Program-made: the position numbers and the translations under genes | Assembly (NCBI GenBank): GCA_948146395.1 | Contig: OX411547.1 | Span: forward strand, 32,282,614 to 32,346,613 | Source of the DNA: Fragum whitleyi | Taxonomy: Eukaryota; Mollusca; Bivalvia; Cardiida; Cardiidae | DNA length: 64,000 bases | Reading direction: 5' to 3' | In this document: positions 1 through 64,000 of the stretch, piece by piece | Layout: each line of letters begins with the position of its first letter | How positions within the stretch are numbered: position 1 is the stretch's first letter | The notes under the pieces: model-generated | Told to the model about the DNA's origin: nothing | Database searches by the model: none | What the model saw: the letters and a program-made list of their open reading frames with translations, nothing else

Positions 1-678
1 AATTTTGATCCAATAAAAAACATGGATTCTATGGGCATGGCTAATTTTCAAATATGGTAAAAACTGACTTTTCTCAGATTCTAATTGATGGATACCAATT
101 AAAATTAGCCATGAATGACCCTTGGGTGACCTTTTATCAGTCTACAAAATATTATTGTGATCGGATGAAAAATATGTATTTTATGGGTGAATGTCATTTC
201 TCTATATGTTATAAAGTGGAAACTTTGAAAATCATTTTATCATAATGTAAGTGGTGTGTATCAACCAAATTTCACTGGAATGATCCTTGAGTGACCCTTT
301 AACAGTCTACAAAAAATTGTTGTGATTGGATGAAAAGTATGTATTTTATGGGCGGAGGTCATTTCTCTATATGTTATTTAGTGGAAATTTTGAAAATCAT
401 TTTCTCAGTATATTACTCATAGATATCAATCAAATATTATTGGTTTGATCCTTGGGTGACCCATTATCATGCAGCCAAATATTGTTGTGACTATGAAAAA
501 TATGTCTTTAATGGGCAGAGGTCATTTCTCTATATGTTATATAGTGGAAATCTTGAAAATCATTTTCAAGATCAATAGAACCCGAAATATCTAAAAATCT
601 AGTCAAAACTTTCATGTTCTATTACAAGAATTTCAAGCCTGTGGAGCGACTCAAGCCATTCATGGCTTTCTAGTTTTG
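1..678 (-). mobile_element. Left-truncated VNTR-type dispersed element
   Basis: The same sequence as the right part of 41637-42666, including the shared end near ggagcgactcaagcc. It contains about four ~165-bp units with the phrase gatccttgagtgaccctt. The hairpin end seen in the other copy lies off the window. The short ORF at 54-245 falls inside the repeat. Confidence 0.85.
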
Positions 679-734
679 TAAGCTGCCTCACAAAGAAGTA
701 CCATAAGAAACCTGATCCAATTTTTGATAAATCT

Positions 735-920
735 CTACATTTTTGCCTTAACTAATAGAATAATAAGATATGAAGAATGATTTTTTTTTTTTATTTAATG
801 GAGTATGAAACTTAAAATGTAATCAAACTCATGTATGAATCTGCTTTGTGTATTCATACAGTGTGATTAGGTTCATACCTCCATGAAGTCAACAAATACT
901 CTCTTCATCTCTTAATCAAG
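735..920. mobile_element. MITE-like repeat (ctcatgtatgaatctgc family)
   Basis: Similar to 37702-37858, which has matching inverted ends (aagacatgaagag / ctcttcatctctt), with weaker copies near 30985-31095 and 60375-60490. Each has a short internal palindrome around tgaatctgcttt. No coding potential. Intron or distal sequence beyond exon 31. Confidence 0.7.
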
Positions 921-1092
921 GAAGACATTGTAGATTAGCATGATCAAGGGCCTGCCAAATCTATCTTTAAAATGACATTGACAGTTAGGAGCTTGAAGAC
1001 TTATGCAATATAAACAAGCTCTTTACACCTTTCCATGATGGGACCTCAAAATATTCATACCTTGAACATAGGAATAAAGTAAGAAAAATTTA

Positions 1093-54526
<53,434 letters not shown>

Positions 54527-54539
54527 CTGAAAAGAGACA

Positions 54540-55905
54540 ACATGGTTTACAGGGTTTTTGTATGTAATAAACAAAAGTGGGGCCCAATGACTCAATAGTG
54601 AGGTCGGGTGACAGGGGTCCTAGCTAAAGGTTTTCGAGTCCCTGTGTTTTGGCTTTCCTGTTGTTTTTATGTAAATGATAATTAAATGCTTCCTGGAATA
54701 AAGCTAAGAAATGTATTTGGTACATTTGTACCTTCGGGATCAACTTTAGAAAAGAATTGAGTCTTCAATTCTTTTCTGAGGTTGGTCCAAAGAGGGTCTT
54801 AGGGCCTCGTACCAGATAGTCTTGAGAGTCCTAGCTACTTATTTAGGGGTCTCAGACTCACAAAGCCTGCGTCCCCTAAAATCCTGGTTTTAACCCTTGA
54901 CATGCTGAGTAAAACCTTTGCAGCTATAATGAAAACTAGACTTGTTTTAAAGCCCACTTACTTATACCTCCTAAAGTGCTTGTCTATACAAATTTTTAAC
55001 ATCTAAGTAAGTGCTGTAACTAGAACTGACATTTTCATCATAGGGCCATAAATCTGACAAAAGTCATTAATAGGACATGACCACCTTTGCTTGATAATGA
55101 TCTATACAGTGGTGCTTTAGTTCCCGAGGAATAGAGTGATCACAGAAAAGCTACAGACGAACAACCCAACAGACTGACAGAAAAGCTGACTCCTATATAT
55201 CCCCCATAGCATAGTTTTGGGGGGGGGGGGGTATAATAATATCTAACTGGTTTTTACAAGTTACAAACAAATAGAAAGATATTTTCCCTTTCCCTAGCTT
55301 AAATGGGACATCAACATAATTACAGTATCTGTGCATATGATTTATTTTCTTAGTTACAAAGAAATGTTATAGAAGAAACAAAATTTGCGTAATTATGTGA
55401 CCTAAATCCCTTGAAATTTATATAGGGAAATCCATGTGTTAGAGTTACATAACTTTGAAATTTTGACAACAAAGGCATTTTGAGACTTCAAAGAGTATTT
55501 ACATGAATTTGACAGAAAGCCCCCAGAGTCTTTCGGAGACACAGAAGAATATCATTTATCCCAGACATTATACAAAATACTGGCTGGGCAGACAGAATGA
55601 AAATGTTCAAGAAAACATTTTATAAATAATAACCCGCTTTTAATGTGCACTTGCATGATAAGCCAGGCACCGTTTGTAAAAAATTTTTAAACAATTTTGT
55701 ATTCTGAACATAGGATCAATTACTTCCCCTACTTTAAAAAAAATCTATGACTGGAAAAAAGTTATCAAATATTAGACAGGTTACCTGTGTCTATCAATAC
55801 GTACTGTAACAAGTATAAATTCCATTTAAAATTAGGCCATGGCGTCATGCCCACCATAGGCCTTAACACTCGGCTGTTGGGTGCTGGATAGTGGATAAAA
55901 AGTTA
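54540..55905. other. Intron 1 or 5' flank, no gene recognised
   Basis: Fragments only: 54742-54780 inverted repeat (gaaaagaattgagtcttcaattcttttc), 54891-54925 end of the TTAACCC MITE, and 55110-55240 hairpin-end fragment with a G-run then gtataata. No convincing exon 1. Confidence 0.5.
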
Positions 55906-55911
55906 AGTTGA

Positions 55912-58173
55912 ACAAGAGGACCATGATGGTCCTAGATCGCTCGTCTGAGTCTCTTTGACCCCTGGGACATCACATCATTCAAATAGGCAGATGTCATAAA
56001 GGAGATAATTTCTACACCAAACCAAGTGTCAAGAAGTTCCGGCAAAAATTGTACCCTCTTGAGTTATCACAAGATAATTATCATTAAGGCTCTCTTTCCT
56101 GTCATATGGCATTGATCCTTTCCATTTTCAAAAGGGTTTATCTTTGTGACTTGACCAACATACTGACCGAGTTTCATGAAGAAATGAGCCATATTTGTGG
56201 CCTCTAGAGCGTTTACAAGAATACTGTCATAAAAGCCCCTTTTCCCATGGTATAACATGGATCCTTCTCATTTTCAAAAGGGTTCATCCTTGTGATTTGG
56301 CCAACATTCTGACACAAATCCTGACCAAGTTTCATGAAGATTGGGCCACATTTGTGGCCTCTAGAGCGTAAACAAGATAAATGTCATTAAGGCCCCTTTT
56401 CCTGTGATATGACATGGATCCTTCCCATTTTCATTAGGGTTAAACCTTGTGACCTGACAAACATCCTGACCAAGTTTCATGAAGATTGGGCAATTTTTGT
56501 GGCCTCTAGAGCGTAAACAAGATAAATGTCATTAAGGCCCCTTTTCCTGTGATATGGCATGGATCCTTTCCTTTTTCAGTAGGGTTAATTATTGTGACGT
56601 GACACACATTCTGACCAAGTTTCATGAAGATTGGGCCACATTTGTGGCCTCTAGAGCGAAAACAAGATACAAAAGGACCATGATGGTCCTATATCGCTCA
56701 CCTTCGTCTCTTTGACTTCTCCCTTAGCAAAATTAAATACTTGAAAGATCATTAAATGATCATTAAATTTTTCAAAGAAAAACATAACTCTATTTCTATG
56801 ATCGCTGCATAAATTTCTATCCTTTTCTAAACAAGTTTCATGGGACCTGGCCAACATTCTGACCAAGTTTCTTAAAGATTGGGCAATATCTGTGGCCTCT
56901 AATAAGAAAATAGTCATTTAGGCCCCTTTTTGCGTGATATGACATGGATCTTTCCAATTTTAAATAGGGTTCATCCTTGTGACCTAGCCATTATTCTGAA
57001 TATGTTTCATGAAAATTGAATTGTATTTGTGGCTTCTAGAGCGTAAACAAGAAAATTGTCATTAAGGCCCCTTTTCCCGTGATATGGCAAGGATCTTTCC
57101 CATTTTTTGATAGTGATCATCCTTGTAACCTGGCCAACATTCTGACCAAATTTCATAAAGATTGGGCCATATTTGTGGCCTCTAGAGTGTAAACAAAAAA
57201 ATTGTCATTTAGGCCCCTTTTCGCGTGATATGGCACAGATCCTTCCCATTTTCGATAGGGATCATCCTCGTGGCTTTGCCAACCTTCTGACCAAATTTCA
57301 TGAAGATTGGGCCATATTTGTGGCCGTTAAAGCGTAAACTAGAAAATTGTCATTATGGCCCCTTTTCCCGTGATATGGCACAGATCCTTCCCATTTTCGA
57401 TAGGGATCATCCTCGTGGCTTTGCCAACCTTCTGACCAAATTTCATGAAGATTGGGCCATATTTGTGGCCGCTAAAGCGTAAACTAGAAAATTGTTATTA
57501 TGGCCCCTTTTCCCGTGTTATGGCACAGATCCTTCCCATTTTCGATAGGGATCATCCTCGTGGCTTTGCCAACCTTCTGACCAAATTTCATGAAGATTGG
57601 GCCATATTTGTGGCCGCTAAAGCGTAAACTAGAAAATTGTTATTATGGCCCCTTTTCCCGTGATATGGCACAGATCCTTCCCATTTTCAAAAGGGTTCTT
57701 TCTTGTGACTTGGCCAACATTCTGACCAAGTTTCATGAAGATTGGGCCATATTTGTGGCCTGTAGAGTTTATACGAAAAAATTGTCATAAAGGCCCCTTT
57801 TCCCGTGATATGGCACAGATCCTTCCCATTTTCGATAGGGATCATCCTTGAGGCTTGGTCAACCTTCTGACCAAGTTTCATGAAGATTGGGCCATATTTG
57901 TGACATCTAGAGTGTAAACAAGAAAATTGTCATTATGGCCCCTTTTCCCCTGATATGGCACGGATCCTTCCCATTTTCAATAGGGTTCATCCTTGTGACC
58001 TGGCCAATATTCTGACCAAGTTTCATGAAGATTGGGCCATATTTGTGGCCTCTAGAGTGTAAACACTTAAATTGTTGACGCCGGATGACGGACGACAGAC
58101 AACTCACGACACACGACGGACATTCAATGATCACAAAAGCTCACCTTGAGCACGATGTGCTCAGGTGAGCTAA
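55912..58173 (+). mobile_element. Hairpin-ended VNTR element with ~145-bp array (copy 4)
   Basis: Begins acaagaggaccatgatggtcc and holds about 13 units of ~145 bp (ccccttttcccgtgatatgg ... catgaagattgggccatat ... gtggcctctagagcg) with a second start-like sequence at 56671. After cgacggacattcaatg it ends with the hairpin gagcacgatgtgctc and aggtgagctaaaa. Three units near 57300-57790 are almost identical, giving overlapping ORFs that are not genes. Confidence 0.93.
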
Positions 58174-58578
58174 AAAGTCAATAAGGCCCCTTTTCCTGTG
58201 ATATGGCATGGATCCTTCCCATTTTCAATAGGTTTAATCCTTGTGCCCTGGCCAACAAACTGACCAAGTTTCATGCAGATTGGGCTATTTTTGTGGCCTC
58301 TAGAGCATAAACAAGATAAATGTCATTAAGGCCCCTTTTCCTGTGATATGACATGGATCCTTCCCATTTTTAATAGGGTTCATCCTCGTGACCTTGCCAA
58401 CATTCTGACCAAGTTTCATGAAGATTGGGCCATATTTGTGGCCTCTAGAATGTTAACACTAAGATTGTTGACGCCGAACGACGGACGACAGACGACACAC
58501 CATGCACGATGGACGACGGACAATCAATCACCACAAAAGCTCACCTTGAACACAATGTGCTCAGGTGAGCTAAAAAGG
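58174..58578 (+). mobile_element. Second, shorter hairpin-ended element abutting the first
   Basis: About two units of the same ~145-bp repeat, a gacgacggacaatc tract and an end with cttgaacacaatgtgctc plus aggtgagctaaaa. Confidence 0.88.
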
Positions 58579-58810
58579 GGCATAATTCACACAAAATGCA
58601 TCTAGAGTTATTGCTCTGATAGCATAGTATCCTCCTTCGATTGTGAACATGTGTGCCAAGTTTTAAGTGAATGCCTTCAGTAACACCAGAGATATCACAA
58701 AATGTCAAAAGTTTTTGCACAATGACAACAACAACAATGATGACAACCACGACAACGCTAAGGCTATAGCAATACCTGGGGTTTTCTCCGAAAATATTCA
58801 AGCTAAAAAT
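58575..58810 (+). mobile_element. Dispersed repeat fragment (aaaaggggcataattc)
   Basis: Matches 36420-36665: gcatctagagttattgctc, acaacaacaatgatgac tract, aatacctggggttttctccg. Continues directly from the previous element. Confidence 0.75.
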
Positions 58811-59604
58811 AGAATCCAATTCGAGGATAGAAATATGAATAGCTAGGTTTACTGGCAGGGTCAAGACAAGTATATTTATGTCATAAATGCAGTGTATCAT
58901 GCTTGTTATCAAATAAATCAGATTAACCGAACTAACCACATGATCTACTGTAAGCAATCTCGATATTGCATATGAGAGATCCCAAGAATGAAAGAAACAT
59001 GAATATTCCTATGAACAGGGGTTAATAATTAAAACCCAACAAAGGTATAATTCAATTGGAACAAGTCTTCTAGCTGTTTTCTGTGTTGTTGTTTCTAAAA
59101 TTTTCCCTGAATAACATATTTTCCTCTAATAATAGGGCACTCCCTAATAGAAGAACCCCTACATTTTTTACCAAGAAAACCCACTTCGAATTCATAGATT
59201 AAAACCCACTTAGAATTCCAAGATTTTAGGAACTTTTTGAGACTTCTTTTTTAATTTGAGGTGAATTTCCTCTATGATTGTTTTAAAGAAATTCACCTCA
59301 AATTAAAGGAAAATTAGGACCTAAAAGACATAGATTTTATTTATTTTTTAATAAGAAAATGCATTCTAAATAAAAGCTTCCTGACCATGTTATGTATAGC
59401 TCCCTGAAGCATTTATTAGGAGAAATAAGGTATGTCAGAAATATTGTGTTTATGGTCCTTATTTCCTTTGATTTCAAGCTTTAGTTATGTTTTTTATTGC
59501 CATACGACTAGACCAAATTTAAATTTTCTTCAGATTCCTTTGTACTTACACTTGAATAAGACTGTGTCCTCTTGAAATGAGTTAAAGTATCTCATAGACC
59601 GTAC
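58811..59604. other. 5' region, small palindrome only
   Basis: 59260-59306 is a hairpin (tttgaggtgaatttcctc / gaaattcacctcaaatt). 59371-59430 recurs at 17490-17545. A good donor consensus at 59553 (minus strand) has no in-phase first exon before it. Confidence 0.5.
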
Positions 59605-59850
59605 TTAACCCTTGTCATGCTGAATAAATTTTGGCTAAAAATTTTCATCAATATCAAAGGGCAAAAAGCACTGAATGTTCCAACAGTAGGTCAATTTTTA
59701 TTTGAAAAACTAAATCTAGTGAAATTCTGGTCTGAAAGTGAGAAACAGGTGGTGTAGACTAACATCAGGCTGCACATATGTGCAGGCTGATGTTGGTCTA
59801 TAGCTCCTGCCAAAGCAGGAATATTCTGGGTTCAGCATGGCTAGGGTTAA
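59605..59850 (-). mobile_element. ~247-bp MITE, TTAACCCTTGTCATGCTGA family (copy 8, inverted)
   Basis: Intact ends ttaacccttgtcatgctgaa and cagcatggctagggttaa, with central ctgcacatatgtgcagg. Opposite orientation to 15914-16160. Confidence 0.93.
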
Positions 59851-59934
59851 GAATATAATTACTCTTCTTATCACAAAACACTCCTGCAGAATGTTCATAC
59901 CCCGCTGTCAATATCAACTAGATCTGTTGCATTT

Positions 59935-60190
59935 AAGCAGACTAATACCCTCCCATCAGTGCTTTGTCCCAATTCAATTGTGACCTTGACTTTTGACCTT
60001 CATGACATCAAATAAAACACACACTAAGAGGGGTCATGAGCAACAATTGCACATGTTTTATGATTCTAGGTCACTTCATTCTTGAGTTAAAGTTTGGAAA
60101 CAAAATTGTCATCAGTTGGACTGATGGATAGACAGACAGACATGGTGGAATATACCCCCTTCTACTTCTACTTGGTTGGGGATCTAACTA
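59935..60190 (+). mobile_element. Hairpin-ended element, ggtggggggtataat family (fragment)
   Basis: actaataccctcccatcag, gaccttgacttttgacctt, tagacagacagacatgg and the degenerate end cttctacttctacttggttgggg. Confidence 0.75.
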
Positions 60191-60714
60191 CAATGGAAGC
60201 AAGATAAACTACAGTATTTCTCCAGACATTTTGAGCTATCTTGAACACTTTTGCTCATATAAGTTCCCTCAAAAATTGGTAAAGGCAAAAATTGGCAATT
60301 TCTTCATTTCATATTGCTTGATGATTTGAATTCTTGAGAAATGTAGATGACTGTTTTGAAGCCATGTAAGAAAGAATCTAAAACCATAATCAAACTTATG
60401 TATGAATCTGCTTCATGTATTGATACAGTTTAACTAGGTTTTTAGTTTCATATCTCCATAATTTCAAATAATAATTCTCTGTATATCTTACAAAAACAAC
60501 TCTGTCCTGAACAGAATCACATTTCAAACTTGAACAAGTTATCATTTAATACTTGTATGAATTTGATAAGTCTAAAGTTTTGTCTTCCAGTAATGGGTAT
60601 AGGGTTTTTGTGAAGCCAAAGATAAAGGGGATATTTTGGATTTTATATTAAAGAGTTTCAATAATAATAGCAAAAACCCTAAGTTGTTGGTACCCATTTG
60701 GATCATTTTGTCAA

Positions 60715-60903
60715 ATAAAGATTTGAGTATGTGAGTGAGATTTCTGACAATTTGAAATGTGCGGGAGGTGCAAGTATTGAGTAGCGTAGACATCCATCTA
60801 CTGCAAATATAAAGTTACTGTTAAAGCTGATGCACAGGCTGGTCAGAGCATTTGCTATGTACATATATGAAATAGTTGGAAATCTCACGCACAGACTCAT
60901 TTC
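60715..60903. mobile_element. gagcctgtgcgtga MITE (copy 2)
   Basis: Right end gttggaaatctcacgcacag, left end gagtatgtgagtgagatttc. Inverted ends as in 46153-46392. Confidence 0.75.
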
Positions 60904-61362
60904 AGATTGGCTTTACCCCCTTTTATCTGTACCTACATTAAACACATAAATCTTGATCACTGGCAGATCATCAATATTGAATAGTACATTTTGCTCTAAA
61001 ACTTGAACTTTTCTTCCAATAAATCAGAACAATTACGATGTCGACAAGTAAAAAACTAGGTCGATCATTATTCAAACATAGTTTTACAACCTATATCTAA
61101 AAACTCTTATTCATTTTTCTTTCATGAATAGCAATTTGATCTTTATTTTTAAAACTACTCTTAACTTAAATTTTTTACCTTCCTGATATATTATTGAAGA
61201 GTTTGAATTTGAAAAAGGGAATTTACTTGATGCATCTTCTTTTCTTTTAGCAATGTGTATTATTTCCATTGGCAATCTTTTTATATGAATATCCATCTCT
61301 TGATGGGAAACAAATTTTCAGAAACGAGATGTTCCGAAGTCCCCATGATTGAGTTTATATTG

Positions 61363-61572
61363 TTTGTTTGAATGAGGTTTAATGCCACTTTTAACAATCT
61401 TTCAGTCATTAAGATAGTGGACCAGTAATAGTTCCGTGACAGTTTGGAAGTCATTAACTTAAACAGTGTTAACAGAGGTTTCCTAATGATTTTCATTGAG
61501 AAACCTAGGTTAACATTGTGAAAGATCATGAGGTCCTAAATGTTGCTGACCTATTATGGGTCCACTACCTTA
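61363..61572. mobile_element. SINE fragment broken by a tagtggacc MITE
   Basis: 61363-61413 is the SINE tail and body start (tgtttgtttgaatgaggtt ... tctttcagtcat). It stops where the MITE begins (taagatagtggaccagtaat), which ends at 61572 with gggtccactacctta and has the central palindrome ggtttcctaatgattttcattgagaaacc. Confidence 0.85.
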
Positions 61573-61574
61573 AG

Positions 61575-63840
61575 TAGCAAAGGTAGCAAGCACTTTAATT
61601 TTGATTTATTGTATATGGTAAATAGAATATAATCAAAGTGCTGTAAGCACTGTAAATGGTACATCATTGAGAGGCTGGGATAGTGCAATAGTTCGCCAAT
61701 CAAAAGGGCTCAAATTTGGACAATAAAAGTTGATAAAATCTTTAAATTTGTGAGTTTTTTGTCTTAACACTCCATCTTTTTGAGGACATCGCCAGCTCAT
61801 CCAACCTCGTGGGTCCGATTTTGAAAGTTTGCTGATTCGATAGCCCTCTGCTAGTCTAAATTATTTCTTAGCAGATTTTTACGTTATTATAAGGAGCACG
61901 CGCCAAGCTAAAAGCTTGTCTGTTAATATTATTCCTCTCTCTATAGAGTTTAAAAGCCTGTTTAGTAACATACATTTTTCATTAAACTATTTACAATTTT
62001 GATTACCAACATGTTTGTATTTCAAGCATTGGGTTTTCCCAAATACTGTAAATGCATTTTCCCTCAAGAAACACGTGAAATCGCCAACTATACTATTTAT
62101 ATCTTTGGTTTCTGACCAATCGATTAAATCTAGCAGCACTCTATGATTATTCATGAGTTGTTCTAAAAATAGATCGCTCTTGCTGCTATCCTAGGGGAAA
62201 TTCAAATGGCAGCCCGAGAGACGCGTGAGATGATGTAATAATCTAAAATTGACTGTAATATGCATGCGTAGAAAAGACATTCATGTGAACGGAGTTACCC
62301 ACTGGTGGTAGTAAACAAACATCTCATTTACCGCTACAATAATTAATTTACCATGAAATATCGTTATCCCATTAAGAAATGTGATAAACTCGTGCAAAAT
62401 ACTATATAAAATAAGAAAAAAGTATTTGTTATTTAAAGTAATAGAGAATATTTATTTTTTTGTAATCGAATTGTTGTGCACTATTCTCGACGCCATTTTG
62501 GAACCCAAGTAACACCGGCCTGACCAAGGATCAGAAGCGTCGAGGTTGAAAGGCTACAATGACATCACTAGTGTCGAAACCGAGGCCATTCTGATGGAAA
62601 CCCGGTTAACTCGGGTCAAAACCGAGTCCGATATGAACTTACCCCTATATCAGTTTATCGTATGTTTTTGTCGGTTTATTTGTTGTTGAATAATCTTTCT
62701 TCATACTCAAATTTGAATTTAATGAAAATAGGATTGGAGCGTGATCAGAGTGCTCATTGAAATCAAATATTTCAAAATTACAAAATTATTTCTATTTGTT
62801 AACACATGCGAAAAAAAAGTAAACTTCCCACGCTCCCTGTTTGAGTGCAGACGACTATTGACTAATGACAAACAAGTTAATTGACACATTTCGAGCAGAC
62901 GATGTCCATTTGCATCTACCATTTACGCGTGGGTTTTGACCGAGTGATAATCATAACAGAATTTGATTGGTTGTCAGTCCTACAACTGGTAGATGACCGT
63001 TCGAGAAAGTTCAGAGCAGTAATATTGTAAGTGCTACAAATTAATTATACAGTTAACCTATTGTACGTTTCAACTCCTTTACTCAACCGAAAATCTTGTT
63101 ATAATCACCGAAAATACTAACTGGTAATTACTAAAAGCGAAAATTACATCATATTTTGTATTAGCCTCTTCTCTATTTGTCGAAAAGTAAATAAGGTATA
63201 AACAAAGTTTGTAGATTGTGACTGAAAAGGCCGTTTCTTCGGTGTTGGAAAACACATAATTTGGTTTGAACACATTGCTCAGAAGATAATGGTAAAAATG
63301 TAGTGGGTCAAACAGACTGGATTTCTGGAAAACGGTAGATATAAATCTACTGCTTCGCAGTACGATTTAAAAAGGACAATTGTTGTTACAGAACAAGATC
63401 AATTAATCTTTCTTTAAGAGAAAAACAAAATCTATATTTTCACCAGTGGCAAATCCATGAGTGAAAATACGTATAGCTTGAGTTATTCATAAAAAGAAAG
63501 ACATATTAATCTAAGCTGAAATTTTTACAAGCAATCTCCTTTTTCTTTCATGTAAAAATGAGATGTGGTATGAAAATCATAGCACAAGTTCTCCTAAATT
63601 GGGTCTTTTTGCCTTTGATAACTAAGGCAACGTTGTGATATAATGTGTTTAATTACCAGTAACACGTAAACTAGGACATCTGTTTTCATTAATTATGGTC
63701 ATCTGGTTATTTCACTGATTTGGCAGTGAAATTATGGAATGATAATGTAACACAATTTTTAATTATCTACTGTAAGGCATTTAAAGAAATAAGATGTGTT
63801 CATTAAACCCAAATGTCACTGAAACAGCAAATATTTTGAA
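61575..63840. other. Distal 5' region, CpG-richer, possible promoter zone
   Basis: 61750-63060 has more CG dinucleotides than the rest of the window and no recognised repeat family. 62491-62501 reads CCAAAATGGCG on the minus strand, a YY1-like motif, but the ATG there opens only 14 codons. A donor consensus at 62637-62642 follows stop-containing sequence. The first exon of the transporter could lie here or beyond the window; I cannot place it. Confidence 0.35.
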
Positions 63841-63844
63841 ACTT

Positions 63845-64000
63845 GAGACCATGACAGATGACCTTGACCTTAAAATTGTCACATGATTGTGATCCTGGTA
63901 TCTGTTGATAAAATCTTACATCATGCCAAATATTAGCATTATATCTTGAACATACTTAAAGTAATTGGCAATATTAAAATTTTGGTCAGGTTTTGCAGAC
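63845..64000 (+). mobile_element. gggggcataa-family element, truncated by window edge
   Basis: gaccatgacagatgaccttg ... catcatgccaaatattagc ... ttttggtcaggttttgcaga matches the left part of 47880-48200. Confidence 0.8.

Noticed and set aside
54527..54595. Open frame with ATG directly upstream of exon 2 as an alternative start
   Set aside because: The segment has no similarity to MRP N-termini, and a strong polypyrimidine-AG acceptor sits exactly at the homology boundary.
57300..57790. Three similar 60-66 aa plus-strand ORFs as a small gene family
   Set aside because: They are consecutive 145-bp repeat units inside a hairpin-ended element.
59553..59600. Short ATG-started segment ending at a gtaagtac donor as exon 1
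   Set aside because: It ends in phase 1, while exon 2 starts in phase 0.
62450..62510. ATG in CCAAAATGGCG (minus strand) as exon 1
   Set aside because: It gives 14 codons to a stop with no consensus donor in phase 0, so it cannot join exon 2.
62637..62720. Donor-like gtaagttc with upstream sequence as a first coding exon
   Set aside because: In the phase required by exon 2 the codon just before the last one is a stop.

Overview
This window is metazoan genomic DNA: AT-rich, gene-poor per kilobase and full of introns. One large gene on the minus strand dominates it, an ABCC-family transporter closest to ABCC1 (MRP1, multidrug resistance-associated protein 1). The repeat content suggests a bivalve mollusc: many short palindromic MITEs, a tRNA-derived SINE, and dispersed elements made of tandem repeats plus a GACGGAC-type tract and a 3' hairpin, resembling the 'pearl'-like elements reported from bivalves. 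The species call is inference.

Gene layout, read right to left. I reconstructed 30 consecutive exon positions from 54526 down to 1094 by homology, splice consensus and matching intron phase. They total 4340 nt (1446 codons plus 2 nt) and every junction keeps the frame. Exon numbers assume one first exon upstream, because exon 2 begins in phase 0 at about human codon 17. Codon numbers below count from the first codon of exon 2. Exons 2-6 encode TMD0, exons 6-8 the L0 linker, exons 8-14 TMD1, exons 15-19 NBD1, exons 20-21 the charged linker, exons 22-28 TMD2 and exons 29-31 the first half of NBD2. The start codon, the NBD2 signature and Walker B, and the C-terminus are not in the window.

The main discovery is that exon 24 exists in four intact, diverged tandem copies (A 20905-21070, B 19968-20133, C 19071-19236, D 16760-16925). 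Each is exactly 166 nt with intact splice sites and the same phases (2 in, 0 out). Using none or two copies would break the frame, so this is a mutually exclusive cassette. It encodes the TM14-TM15 region. At positions aligned to human drug-specificity residues Glu1089, Lys1092, Ser1097 and Asn1100 the copies read Q/K/T/G, R/R/N/K, E/K/S/K and Y/R/Q/A. One locus may therefore make four exporters with different substrate pockets. Drosophila MRP is known to have variable internal exons; the arrangement here may be ancestral or convergent.

Other gene-level points: a GC-AG intron after exon 18 whose donor is followed by a GT repeat and a G-run; a broken partial duplicate of exon 28 at 4391-4560; a duplicated exon 13 acceptor at 38988-39024; and substitutions in the TM17 pocket (human Thr1242, Tyr1243 and Trp1246 are Gly, Ala and Phe).

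Introns and the 5' flank (54527-64000) hold dispersed repeats: a ~247-bp MITE starting TTAACCC (at least seven copies), a ~228-bp MITE, hairpin MITEs, tRNA-derived SINEs, long arrays of 140-170 bp units with hairpin ends, two short minisatellites and a 2.2-kb element with inverted ends (about 11636-13863). No other protein-coding gene, rRNA, CRISPR array or functional tRNA is supported.
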